This document shows positions 35,297 to 43,121 of a stretch of 64,000 nucleotides of DNA, in pieces. The notes beneath the pieces were generated by a model, which did not search any database, was not told where the DNA came from, and worked only from the letters and a program-made list of their open reading frames with translations. This DNA is from Streptomyces sp. NBC_01232 (GTDB lineage: Bacteria > Actinomycetota > Actinomycetes > Streptomycetales > Streptomycetaceae): positions 5,633,001 to 5,697,000 of the forward strand of contig NZ_CP108518.1 of the NCBI RefSeq assembly GCF_035989885.1, written 5' to 3'. Each line of letters opens with the position of its first letter. Positions within the stretch are counted from its first letter, which is position 1. A program made the translations under genes and the position numbers.

Positions 35297-35314
35297 ATTC
35301 GGCCAGGGACGAAT
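35297..35314. promoter_or_regulatory. Inverted repeat between divergent ArsR and MFS genes
   Basis: ATTCG and CGAAT are separated by 8 bp, in the middle of the 94-bp divergent promoter region. A winged-helix regulator encoded on one side makes this a candidate operator. Half-sites are short, so the call is tentative. Confidence 0.4.
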
Positions 35315-35352
35315 CTCTGGGGAGCCGGATCCGGGGCCGCGACGCTGGGCCC

Positions 35353-36609
35353 ATGCCAGCCGACACCAAGGCGCCCGGGCCGTCCGCACCGCCACCGGGC
35401 TACCGCTCCGTGTTCCTGGTCCGGGAGTTCCGGACCGTCTTCGCCGCCCACCTGCTGTCCGTACTGGGTCTCGTGGTCGCCGAGATCTCGCTGTCCGTCC
35501 TCGTCTACCGCGCCACGGGCTCGCCCCTGATGAGCGCGCTCACCTTCGCCCTCGGCTTCCTGCCGTACGTCCTCGGCGGCACCCTGCTCGCCGGGATCGC
35601 CGACCGCCACCCCGCCCGCCGGGTCCTCGTGGCGTGCGACCTGATCTGCGCGCTCTGCGCGACTGCCATGGTGCTGCCGGGCACGCCCGTCGCCGTGCTC
35701 CTCGTACTGCGCTGCGCGATGGCCTTCGTCGCACCGCTGTTCCAGGGCACGCGCAACGCCTCCCTCTCCGACATCCTCGGCGTCGGCGACGCCTTCGTCC
35801 TGGGCCGCTCGCTGCTGCGCATGGTGGCCCAGAGCGCCCAGCTCATCGGCTTCGGCCTCGGCGGGCTGCTGCTCACCTTCGTCGCACCGCGCGGGGCCAT
35901 CGCCCTGACCGCGGCCGGGTTCCTCGGCTCCGCGCTCCTGCTCCGGCTGGGCACGCTCAGCCGCCCCGCCCGCACCGGAACCCGTACCTCCCCGCTCGCC
36001 GGACTGCGCGCCGTCCTCGGCCGGCGCCGGCTGCGGGCACTGATGCTGCTGTTCTGGCTGCCGCCCCTCTTCCTCGTCGTGCCCGAGGCGCTGCTCGCGC
36101 CGTACGCCGACGGCATCGGCGCCGGCACCGCCGCCCTGGGCCTGATGATGTGCGCCATGCCCGTCGGCACCATCGCCGCGGAACTCTGGGCCGGCTCGGC
36201 CCTCAGCGCCCGGACGCGCTCACGGATCGTGGCCCCGCTCGCCGCCGCCGGTCTGCTGCCGCTCCTGCTCTTCGCGCTCCGGCCGGGCCTGCCCGTCGTC
36301 CTCGCCGCGCTGCTGCTCGCCGGGCTGGCCCACGCCTACACCCTCGGGCTGGACCAGTGGTACGTCGACGCCGTTCCCGACGAGCTGCGCGGGCGGGCGA
36401 TGACCCTGCTCAGCACCGGCCTGATGACCCTCCAGGGGGTCGGCATGGCCCTGGCCGGCCTCGCCGCCGAATTCCTTCCGGTGCACCAGGTCGTCACCGG
36501 CGCCGCGGTCCTCGGTACGGGGGTCGTCCTGCTGCTCCTGGCCGAACTCCGGTCCGCAGTCCGGCAGGAGGAACGACTGAGGCGTGAGACGGCCCCCGCC
36601 GTGAAGTGA
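35353..36609 (+). CDS. MFS transporter
   Basis: A 418-residue, twelve-helix major facilitator protein. It starts EFRTVFAAHLLSVLGLVVAEISLSVLVYRATGSPLMSALTFALGFLPYVLGGTLLAGIADRHPARRVLVACDL, where GIADRHPARR is the loop 2-3 motif A of exporters. There is a central cytosolic loop after helix 6 and no signal peptide. Expression is likely to be controlled by the divergent ArsR-like gene. It belongs to the MDR-type exporters often found beside ArsR genes. The substrate is not predictable. It ends 21 bp before the MarR gene, which appears to have its own promoter inside that gap. Confidence 0.88.
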   Translation: MPADTKAPGPSAPPPGYRSVFLVREFRTVFAAHLLSVLGLVVAEISLSVLVYRATGSPLMSALTFALGFLPYVLGGTLLAGIADRHPARRVLVACDLICALCATAMVLPGTPVAVLLVLRCAMAFVAPLFQGTRNASLSDILGVGDAFVLGRSLLRMVAQSAQLIGFGLGGLLLTFVAPRGAIALTAAGFLGSALLLRLGTLSRPARTGTRTSPLAGLRAVLGRRRLRALMLLFWLPPLFLVVPEALLAPYADGIGAGTAALGLMMCAMPVGTIAAELWAGSALSARTRSRIVAPLAAAGLLPLLLFALRPGLPVVLAALLLAGLAHAYTLGLDQWYVDAVPDELRGRAMTLLSTGLMTLQGVGMALAGLAAEFLPVHQVVTGAAVLGTGVVLLLLAELRSAVRQEERLRRETAPAVK

Positions 36610-36630
36610 CCTCCCGGTAGGGTCACAGGC

Positions 36631-37140
36631 GTGCCCAAGCCGCTCAGCCTTCCCTTCGACCCCATCGCCCGCGCCGACGAGCTCTGGCAGCAGCGCTGGG
36701 GACCCGTGCCCTCGATGGCCGCGATCACCTCGATCATGCGCGCGCACCAGATCCTCCTCGGTGAGGTCGACGCGGTCGTCAAGCCGTACGGGCTGACCTT
36801 CGCCCGGTACGAGGCGCTGGTGCTGCTCACCTTCTCCAAGGCCGGCGAACTGCCGATGTCGAAGATAGGCGAGCGGCTGATGGTGCACCCGACCTCGGTG
36901 ACCAACACCGTGGACCGGCTGGTGAAGTCGGGGCTGGTCGCCAAGCGGCCCAACCCGAACGACGGCCGGGGCACCCTCGCCTCCATCACCGACAAGGGCC
37001 GCGAGGTCGTCGAGGCGGCGACGAAGGACCTGATGGCCGTCGAATTCGGCCTCGGGGCGTACGACGCCGAGGAGTGCGGCGAGATCTTCGCACTGCTGCG
37101 CCCCTTGCGCGTGGCCGCCGCGGACTTCGACGAAGCCTAA
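36631..37140 (+). CDS. MarR-family transcriptional regulator
   Basis: A 169-residue winged-helix regulator. It reads PKPLSLPFDPIARADELWQQRWGPVPSMAAITSIMRAHQILL and then the DNA-binding part LPMSKIGERLMVHPTSVTNTVDRLVKSGLVAKRPNPNDGRGTLASIT. A TAGGGT box (36618-36623) ends 7 nt before GTG 36631 with no ribosome site, indicating leaderless expression. It belongs to the core order next to DUF3817 and icmA. The TAA stop lies inside the left arm of a MITE-like repeat, so the final residues may have been set by that insertion. Its target is unknown, although icmA nearby is a candidate. Confidence 0.88.
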   Translation: MPKPLSLPFDPIARADELWQQRWGPVPSMAAITSIMRAHQILLGEVDAVVKPYGLTFARYEALVLLTFSKAGELPMSKIGERLMVHPTSVTNTVDRLVKSGLVAKRPNPNDGRGTLASITDKGREVVEAATKDLMAVEFGLGAYDAEECGEIFALLRPLRVAAADFDEA

Positions 37141-37304
37141 GGGCTGTCCCGCAGCCCCCGGCGGGCGCACGACGCCAGCTACGGCACCTCGCTGCGTTGT
37201 CGGATCGCCCGAATGTGCCCGGTATGAGTACGACCCTCCGCCTTGCGATGCACCGCATCTGACGCCGTGCGCTGACCCACCGCGGACTACGGGACAGCCC
37301 TTAG
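37137..37304. repeat. MITE-like inverted-repeat element, 168 bp
   Basis: The left arm CTAAGGGCTGTCCCGCAG (37137-37154) pairs with CTACGGGACAGCCCTTAG (37287-37304). Internal blocks GGCACCTCGCTGCGTTGTCGG and CTCCGCCTTGCGATGCA match the element at 9728, so both belong to one family despite different ends. The left arm supplies the TAA stop of the MarR gene. The right arm supplies the TAA stop of the sensor-kinase remnant on the other strand. Confidence 0.78.
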
Positions 37305-37795
37305 GGGGCGTTCTGCCGGCAGGCCCGGCGGGCGTCGAGCGTCATCCGCCGGACCGGCGACAGGGCGCATCCGGCCGTCACGTACCCCGCGGCGATCGAC
37401 AGCGGGCCGAGAGCGGCGAGGATCAGCAGGGTGGACGCCATCAGGGGGTCCCGGGGCTGCTGGCGCCGAGGCGCCGGACAGGGGGCGGCCGGCGCGGTGT
37501 CCCGGGGCGGCGGACAGGCGGTGGTCACCAGGACGACCGAGGTGCCGGGACCCATGTTCAGGACCGGCTCGCTGCCCCGGCTCACGGCCTGCCCCGCCAG
37601 CAGGTGCACCACGGCCAGCAGGACCGTCCCGGCCGTCATGAACACCCCGCCGTAGACGCACGTGAGGCGCAGGCGGGTCACGGGCCGCCGCCGCGGCGAA
37701 GGCCGGCCGTGCGGCAGCCGCCCGTCGTGCCCGGCCCCGGTCGCGGCAGCGTCCTCGGCGCCGGCCACGACGCGGCCCCGGACTCGGATCGGCAC
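37301..37795 (-). pseudogene. Truncated sensor histidine kinase (N-terminal membrane part only)
   Basis: A 164-residue open frame with a basic leader. It reads RLRLTCVYGGVFMTAGTVLLAVVHLL (first membrane helix), then a Pro/Gly exterior segment, then LLILAALGPLSIAAGYVTAGCALSPVRRMTLDARRA. The last stretch is the second helix and the first part of a HAMP linker, exactly as in OmpR-partner sensor kinases. The protein stops there at a TAA provided by the repeat element at 37137-37304. Dimerisation and ATPase domains are absent and no response regulator is adjacent. It is best read as a kinase truncated by repeat insertion. GTG 37795 follows AGGGGG. Confidence 0.65.
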
Positions 37796-37956
37796 CGGCA
37801 CTTCCCCCTCATGGCATGACGAGCGTCCGCTCACCCCACTGTCGCCGCTGCACCCCTAAGAGGAGCGTCAGCACGGAACGCGCCCGGGCTGCGGGGGCCC
37901 GGCCCCGCCCGGGGCCGCGTCAAGATCGAGCAAAACGGACGGCTAGGCTCGTCCGC

Positions 37957-38286
37957 ATGAAACGAAGCGTGCTGACCCGCTACCGCGCCATGGCCTACGT
38001 GACCGCGGTCATGCTCCTGATCCTCTGTGCCTGCATGGTGGCGAAGTACGGCTTCGACACCGGCGCCGACCTGACCTTCGTGGTCTCGCAGGCCCACGGT
38101 GTGCTCTTCATGATCTACCTGGCCTTCGCCCTCGACCTGAGCTCCAAGGCCAGGTGGCCCTTCGGCAAGATGCTCTGGGTCATGCTCAGCGGAACGATTC
38201 CGCTGGCCGCCTTCTTCGTCGAGCGCAAGGTCCGCGCCGAGATCGAGCCGCTGGTCGACGACTCGCTCGCCACCGCCAAGGCCTGA
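37957..38286 (+). CDS. DUF3817 small membrane protein
   Basis: A 109-residue, three-helix membrane protein paralogous to the one at 26297. It has AYVTAVMLLILCACMVAKY, then QAHGVLFMIYLAFALDLSSKARWPFGKMLWVMLSGTIPLAAFFVERKVRAE. The HG, the WPFGK turn and the acidic-basic end are shared. A TAGGCT box (37944-37949) ends 7 nt before ATG 37957 and no ribosome site is present, so it is probably leaderless. It precedes icmA, with a terminator between. The function of the family is unknown. Confidence 0.87.
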   Translation: MKRSVLTRYRAMAYVTAVMLLILCACMVAKYGFDTGADLTFVVSQAHGVLFMIYLAFALDLSSKARWPFGKMLWVMLSGTIPLAAFFVERKVRAEIEPLVDDSLATAKA

Positions 38287-38316
38287 CCGGGGCCTCGTAC
38301 GAGGCGAGCGTCACTC

Positions 38317-38341
38317 ACCCCCGGGGCGACTCCCCGGGGGT
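38317..38341 (+). terminator. Rho-independent-type terminator
   Basis: The 10-bp arms ACCCCCGGGG and CCCCGGGGGT pair perfectly around a 5-nt loop, followed by TT. It separates the DUF3817 gene from icmA. A smaller 12-bp palindrome CCTCGTACGAGG (38293-38304) lies just before it. Confidence 0.8.
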
Positions 38342-38352
38342 TTGCCATCGAC

Positions 38353-38376
38353 ATTTACTAGGACGTCCTAGTAAAT
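38353..38376. promoter_or_regulatory. Perfect 24-bp palindrome on the icmA promoter
   Basis: It is a 24-bp palindrome with no mismatch, centred on GGACGTCC and flanked by ATTTACTA / TAGTAAAT. It overlaps the likely -10 box TAAATT (38372-38377), which ends 7 nt before the icmA ATG. A dimeric repressor bound here would block transcription. The nearest regulator genes are MarR (36631) and TetR (40605). Confidence 0.8.
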
Positions 38377-38384
38377 TCATGGGT

Positions 38385-40085
38385 ATGGACGCTGACGCCA
38401 TCGAGGAAGGCCGCCGTCGCTGGCAGGCCCGTTATGACAAGGCCCGCAAGCGCGAGGCAGACTTCACCACGCTCTCCGGCGACGAGGTCGAGCCGGTCTA
38501 CGGGCCCCGGCCCGGCGACGCGTACGAGGGCTTCGAGCGCATCGGGTGGCCGGGTGAGTACCCGTACACCCGAGGACTCCACGCCACCGGCTACCGGGGG
38601 CGGACCTGGACCATCCGGCAGTTCGCCGGCTTCGGCAACGCCGAGCAGACCAACGAGCGCTACAAGATGATCCTGGCCGCCGGCGGCGGCGGGCTCTCCG
38701 TCGCCTTCGACATGCCGACCCTCATGGGGCGCGACTCCGACGACCCGCGCTCGCTCGGCGAGGTGGGCCACTGCGGCGTCGCCATCGACTCCGCCGCCGA
38801 CATGGAGGTCCTCTTCAAGGACATCCCGCTCGGCGACGTCACGACCTCGATGACGATCTCCGGGCCGGCCGTGCCCGCCTTCTGCATGTACCTGGTCGCC
38901 GCCGAGCGGCAGGGCGTGGACCCCGCCGTCCTCAACGGCACGCTCCAGACGGACATCTTCAAGGAGTACATCGCCCAGAAGGAGTGGCTCTTCGAACCCG
39001 AGCCGCACCTGCGCCTCATCGGCGACCTCATGGAGTACTGCACGAAGGGCATCCCGGCCTACAAGCCGCTGTCCGTCTCCGGCTACCACATCCGCGAGGC
39101 CGGGGCCACGGCCGCGCAGGAGCTCGCGTACACCCTCGCCGACGGCTTCGGCTACGTGGAGCTCGGTCTCTCGCGCGGGATGGACGTCGACGCCTTCGCG
39201 CCCGGCCTGTCCTTCTTCTTCGACGCGCACCTCGACTTCTTCGAGGAGATCGCCAAGTTCCGCGCCGCGCGCCGGATCTGGGCCCGCTGGATGAAGGAGG
39301 TCTACGGGGCGAAGAGCGAGAAGTCCATGTGGCTGCGCTTCCACACCCAGACCGCCGGCGTCTCGCTGACGGCGCAGCAGCCGTACAACAACGTCGTGCG
39401 CACCGCCGTGGAGGCCCTCGCGGCCGTGCTCGGCGGCACCAACTCCCTGCACACCAACGCCCTGGACGAGACCCTCGCCCTGCCGAGCGAGCAGGCGGCC
39501 GAGATCGCCCTGCGCACCCAGCAGGTGCTGATGGAGGAGACCGGCGTCGCCAACGTCGCGGACCCGCTGGGCGGTTCCTGGTTCGTGGAGCAGCTCACCG
39601 ACCGCATCGAGGCCGAGGCCGAGAAGATCTTCGACCAGATCAAGGAGCGCGGCCTGCGCGCCCACCCCGACGGGCAGCACCCCATCGGGCCGATCACCTC
39701 GGGCATCCTGCGCGGCATCGAGGACGGCTGGTTCACCGGGGAGATCGCCGAGTCGGCCTTCCAGTACCAGCGGTCCCTGGAGAAGGGCGACAAGCGCGTC
39801 GTCGGCGTCAACGTGCACCACGGGTCGGTCACCGGCGACCTGGAGATCCTCCGGGTCAGCCACGAGGTCGAGACCGTCCAGGTACGGGAGCTGGCGGCCC
39901 GCAAGGGACGGCGCGACGACACGAAGGTCGACGCCGCGCTGAAGGCCATGCTGGACGCCGCCCGGGACGGGTCGAACATGATCCCGGCCATGCTGGACGC
40001 GGTGCGGGCCGAGGCCACGATGGGCGAGATCTGCAACATCCTGCGCGACGAGTGGGGCACCTACACGGAGCCGCCCGGCTTCTAG
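38385..40085 (+). CDS. icmA: Isobutyryl-CoA mutase large subunit IcmA
   Basis: A 566-residue adenosylcobalamin-dependent mutase subunit that interconverts isobutyryl-CoA and n-butyryl-CoA. The substrate barrel is complete and there is no C-terminal B12 domain, as expected for IcmA, which pairs with a separate IcmB. Counting from ATG 38385, Phe80 (IRQFAGFG) and Gln198 (YIAQKEW) are exactly the residues that replace Tyr and Arg of methylmalonyl-CoA mutase and define isobutyryl specificity. This supports the start at 38385 over ATG 38379. With -10 box TAAATT 7 nt upstream, the mRNA is probably leaderless. icmB is not in the window. Confidence 0.95.
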   Translation: MDADAIEEGRRRWQARYDKARKREADFTTLSGDEVEPVYGPRPGDAYEGFERIGWPGEYPYTRGLHATGYRGRTWTIRQFAGFGNAEQTNERYKMILAAGGGGLSVAFDMPTLMGRDSDDPRSLGEVGHCGVAIDSAADMEVLFKDIPLGDVTTSMTISGPAVPAFCMYLVAAERQGVDPAVLNGTLQTDIFKEYIAQKEWLFEPEPHLRLIGDLMEYCTKGIPAYKPLSVSGYHIREAGATAAQELAYTLADGFGYVELGLSRGMDVDAFAPGLSFFFDAHLDFFEEIAKFRAARRIWARWMKEVYGAKSEKSMWLRFHTQTAGVSLTAQQPYNNVVRTAVEALAAVLGGTNSLHTNALDETLALPSEQAAEIALRTQQVLMEETGVANVADPLGGSWFVEQLTDRIEAEAEKIFDQIKERGLRAHPDGQHPIGPITSGILRGIEDGWFTGEIAESAFQYQRSLEKGDKRVVGVNVHHGSVTGDLEILRVSHEVETVQVRELAARKGRRDDTKVDAALKAMLDAARDGSNMIPAMLDAVRAEATMGEICNILRDEWGTYTEPPGF

Positions 40086-40172
40086 CCCGTCCTGGACCGC
40101 TCGCGGATCGGACCGGAGCGCGTCCGCCGGAAGGGTGTGCAGGGCCGGTCGTGGCGCCCGTACGGTGGCGCC

Positions 40173-40568
40173 ATGACCGGCCTTCCTGTTTCCGTGCCCG
40201 GTGTCAGCGCCCGTGTGGCGATGCAGACCGGCTGCGGTCCGTACGCGTACATCGTGGCCGACTTCGAGCCGCCCGGCCCCGACGGGGAATCGGAGTTCCG
40301 GCACACCGTGGCCGACCGCCGGCTCCCGCACGAGTTCCTGCCCGCGGTGTGGGAGGGGATCCGGGAGGGGCTGGGCGGGGTGGCGGCCGTCGTGGTCCTC
40401 ACCGACGGCGGCTTCCACGAGGTCGACTCCCGCGATTCCGGCTACCGGCTCGCCGGCCGGTACGCCGGGCTGGCGGCGCTCGCGGCCGCCGGTCTGGGGG
40501 AGCCGCCCGAGGACCGGGGCCGGGGGATCCGGGTGAACTGGCCCGGGAAACCCCGGCCGGCGCCCTGA
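40173..40568 (+). CDS. Stand-alone EF-G domain IV-like protein
   Basis: A 131-residue protein. Residues 22-105 follow elongation factor G domain IV closely: GPYAYIVADFEPP, then EFRHTVADRRLPHEFLPAVWEGIREGL, then VVVLTDGGFHEVDSRDSGYRLAGRYAGLAAL. In EF-G these read (G.Y..V...EP), (F......IP.EYIPAV..G), (L.DG.YH.VDSS...F..A...A). GTPase domains and domains III and V are absent. A TACGGT box (40161-40166) ends 6 nt before ATG 40173 with no ribosome site, suggesting a leaderless message. The next gene, on the opposite strand, is a TetR regulator. The role is unknown. Ribosome binding is a guess. Confidence 0.8.
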   Translation: MTGLPVSVPGVSARVAMQTGCGPYAYIVADFEPPGPDGESEFRHTVADRRLPHEFLPAVWEGIREGLGGVAAVVVLTDGGFHEVDSRDSGYRLAGRYAGLAALAAAGLGEPPEDRGRGIRVNWPGKPRPAP

Positions 40569-40604
40569 CCGGCCGTCCGCGTTCCGGGAGCGGCGGCCGT
40601 GGGG

Positions 40605-41225
40605 TCAGACCGCGGCCGGGCCCTGGAGGCCGTGCATCAGGAGGGCCGTGAACGTGGCCACCCAGAGCTCGTCCACCGGCTCGGAGCTCACCAGGGCGCG
40701 GTGCACCACCGTGCCCGCGATCACATCGAAGATCAGGTCCGTGGTGCGGCCCGCGAGGGAGTCGTCCTCCTCGTACGGGAGTTCGCCGCGGGCCTGGGCC
40801 CGTTCGCGGCCCAGAACGACGAGACGTTTCTGCCTGTCCACGATCGCCGACCGGATCCGGTCACGCAGCGCCTCGTCCCGGGTGGACTCGGCGACGACCG
40901 CCATCAGCGCGGTACGGGCCTCCGGGCGCCGCAGCAGCTCCGCGAACTGCAGCACCACGTACTCGATGTCCGCTTCCAGGGAGCCGCGGTCCGGGAGTTC
41001 GAGTGCGTCGAAGAGCTCCGCGACCGCGTCCACGACCAGCTCGTTCTTGCCCGCCCAGCGTCGGTAGAGGGTGGTCTTGGCGACTCCCGCGCGGGCGGAG
41101 ACGTCCCCCATCGTCAGCTTCGACCAGCCCAGCTCGACCAGTGCGTCCCGGGTCGCGGCGAGGATCGCGGCGTCCGCGGCGGCACTGCGGGGACGACCGG
41201 TGCGGCCGGGGCTGGGGTTGCGCAT
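40605..41225 (-). CDS. TetR-family transcriptional regulator
   Basis: A 206-residue regulator. After a basic start (RNPSPGRTGRPRS) comes the HTH ILAATRDALVELGWSKLTMGDVSARAGVAKTTLYRRWAGKNELV, then a helical effector domain (TDLIFDVIAGTVVHRALVSSEPVDELWVATFTALLMHGL). ATG 41225 is preferred over ATG 41237 because TATGGT (41233-41238) ends 7 nt before it, giving a leaderless start. It diverges from the thioredoxin/TPR gene, and a TetR-like palindrome lies between them at 41313. It may also act on the icmA palindrome. The two sites do not share sequence. Confidence 0.9.
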   Translation of the reverse strand: MRNPSPGRTGRPRSAAADAAILAATRDALVELGWSKLTMGDVSARAGVAKTTLYRRWAGKNELVVDAVAELFDALELPDRGSLEADIEYVVLQFAELLRRPEARTALMAVVAESTRDEALRDRIRSAIVDRQKRLVVLGRERAQARGELPYEEDDSLAGRTTDLIFDVIAGTVVHRALVSSEPVDELWVATFTALLMHGLQGPAAV

Positions 41226-41312
41226 GGCCGAGACCATACCCGTCGGTAGCCGGACCGGCCGCTGTGGTTCAGATCACGGGCGGAGAAGGGGAGCGGCGGG
41301 CCTTCGGGGGAG

Positions 41313-41335
41313 TTACGCTACGGCTCGTAGCGTAA
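41313..41335. promoter_or_regulatory. Palindromic operator candidate between TetR and thioredoxin genes
   Basis: TTACGCTACG and CGTAGCGTAA are perfect 10-bp arms with a 3-bp centre. The site lies 88 bp upstream of the TetR start and 143 bp upstream of the divergent thioredoxin-like gene. It is a good candidate for the adjacent TetR protein. Confidence 0.65.
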
Positions 41336-41477
41336 GAGCGACAACCACGCGAAGGGCTACAGGCGCCAGGTGGGGACCCGGCGCCGTTCAGCATCACGAT
41401 CGCGTCAGTACGGCGGCACCACGGCCAATTCACGCGATCTTTTTCGTCGGCGCGCGCACACGGGGGAGGATGTACGC

Positions 41478-42482
41478 ATGCAGCCCAGAAACATGTCCAT
41501 GAGCGGCGTCGTCGACCTCGCCGCGGTGAAGGCGGCCGGCGAGGCCAAGGCCAAGGCCGAGCAGGCCCGCGCCGAAGCGGCCCGCCAGGCGGGTCAGGCA
41601 GGCGGGGCGGGTCCGTCCGCCGGTGCCGTGCCGCCGTCCGCGCTCGTCGTCGACGTAGACGAGGCCGGTTTTGAACGCGATGTGCTCCAGCTCTCCGCCG
41701 AGGTCCCGGTCGTCCTGGACTTCTGGGCCGAGTGGTGCGAGCCGTGCAAGCAGCTCAGCCCGCTGCTGGAGCGGCTGACCCTGGAGGCGAACGGCCGCCT
41801 CGTGCTGGCCAAGGTCGACGTCGACGCCAACCAGATGCTCATGCAGCAGTTCCAGATCCAGGGCATCCCGGCCGTCTTCGCCGTGGTCGCCGGTCAGGTG
41901 CTGCCGCTGTTCCAGGGTGTGGCCCCCGAGCAGCAGATCCGCGACACCCTCGCCCAGCTGGTGCAGGTCGCCGAGGAGCGCTTCGGGATCATCGGCCTCG
42001 AGGTGGACCCGAACGCGGAGGGGGCCGCTCCGGCCGCCTCGGCCACGGACGAGATTCCGGCCGGCCCGTACGACGCGCTGCTGGAGGCGGCCGTCGTCGC
42101 ACTGGACGCCGGTGACCTGGGCGGCGCGGTCCAGGCGTACAAGAACGTACTCGCGGACGACCCGGGCAACACCGAGGCCAAGCTCGGCCTGGCCCAGGCC
42201 GAGCTCCTCGCCCGGGTCCAGCACATGAACCCGCAGGCGGTGCGCGCCGCGGCGGCCGAGAACCCGCGCGACCCGGCGGCGCAGATCGCCGCGGCCGACC
42301 TCGACCTGGTCGGCGGTCACGTGGAGGACGCCTTCGGACGTCTGGTGGACACCGTGCGGGTCACGTTCGGTGAGGACCGGGACGCCGTACGGCTTCGGCT
42401 GCTGGAGCTGTTCGAGGTCATCGGTGCGGACGACCCGCGGGTGTCGGCGGCGCGTACGGCGCTCGCGCGGGTGCTCTTCTAG
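41478..42482 (+). CDS. Thioredoxin-domain protein with TPR tail (CnoX/YbbN type)
   Basis: A 334-residue protein. An Ala/Lys/Gln-rich N-terminal helix (AAVKAAGEAKAKAEQARAEAARQAG) is followed by a thioredoxin fold with the redox motif AEWCEPCKQL and the cis-Pro segment IQGIPAVFAV. C-terminal TPR-like helices begin at about residue 200 (AALLEAAVVALDAGDLGGAVQAYKNVLADDPGNTEAKLGLAQAEL). This layout is that of the redox-regulated co-chaperone CnoX/YbbN, and here both cysteines are kept. ATG 41478 follows GGGGGAGGA. Upstream open frame to 41370 is not supported. It is a monocistronic gene. Confidence 0.9.
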   Translation: MQPRNMSMSGVVDLAAVKAAGEAKAKAEQARAEAARQAGQAGGAGPSAGAVPPSALVVDVDEAGFERDVLQLSAEVPVVLDFWAEWCEPCKQLSPLLERLTLEANGRLVLAKVDVDANQMLMQQFQIQGIPAVFAVVAGQVLPLFQGVAPEQQIRDTLAQLVQVAEERFGIIGLEVDPNAEGAAPAASATDEIPAGPYDALLEAAVVALDAGDLGGAVQAYKNVLADDPGNTEAKLGLAQAELLARVQHMNPQAVRAAAAENPRDPAAQIAAADLDLVGGHVEDAFGRLVDTVRVTFGEDRDAVRLRLLELFEVIGADDPRVSAARTALARVLF

Positions 42483-43121
42483 ACCGGCTCGGGACCGGCT
42501 CCGGACCGCTTCCGGGGCCGCTCCGGGCCCGTGGCGGTGACTCTCCCGTGCATCGGCGGGCCACCGGCGATTTGTTGACAGGTAGATAAACAGCGGCCGC
42601 GCTTTGCCAAAACTTGGTAATCGCGGCCACTGTTACTCGCAGTAAATCGAACCCCGTGAACTGTCCGGTGTGTTCGGCATTCGTCCGTTCTGTCGTGGCC
42701 CTGGGTGACACCCTGTGTTGCTGCCCGACGGCGGGGGGTCGTACTCAGGTTATCTGGCCGTTACCCGCCAGTAACGAACCCCCTTGTGCCCCGGCCTGGA
42801 ATGGACCACGATCGGCGACGCTCGGTCCTTCCCGCAGAGCCGCTCACTCGGAGCCGCGGTGAAGGGTCCCCACCGAGCCGGCCGGTGGCAGTGGCACCGG
42901 CCGTGGGACAGGGGGGTCTCTGCCACACCGGCGGGGCCTGTCCTCCAGGTTGCGCGAACGCGTGGCCCAGTGGTTGTCGCTCGGGGGTGATCGCCGGTGA
43001 ATCGGACGTGGCACAGCCGCGGCCCGGCCGCCTGCGCTCCTTCCCGAGGACGTAGCACTTCTCCCATCCCAGGACGGGCACGGCCCGGACCGGAGATGTA
43101 CGTCCGAGAAGGAGGAACGAA
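42483..43121. promoter_or_regulatory. Long non-coding control region with three inverted repeats
   Basis: These 639 bp hold no convincing gene. TTGCCAA and TTGGTAA with a 3-bp centre lie at 42604-42620. TTACT and AGTAA with a 3-bp centre lie at 42633-42645. GTTAC and GTAAC with a 6-bp centre lie at 42760-42775. A TTGACA hexamer is present near 42576. The 3' half is GC-rich with small hairpins and runs into a strong GGAGGA ribosome site for the DUF6230 gene. The related TTACT/GTTAC half-sites suggest one regulator with two sites. Confidence 0.5.

Noticed and set aside
42614..42862. Possible 82-residue gene in the region before DUF6230
   Set aside because: No ribosome site, no domain, cysteine-rich odd composition, and it overlaps the inverted repeats.
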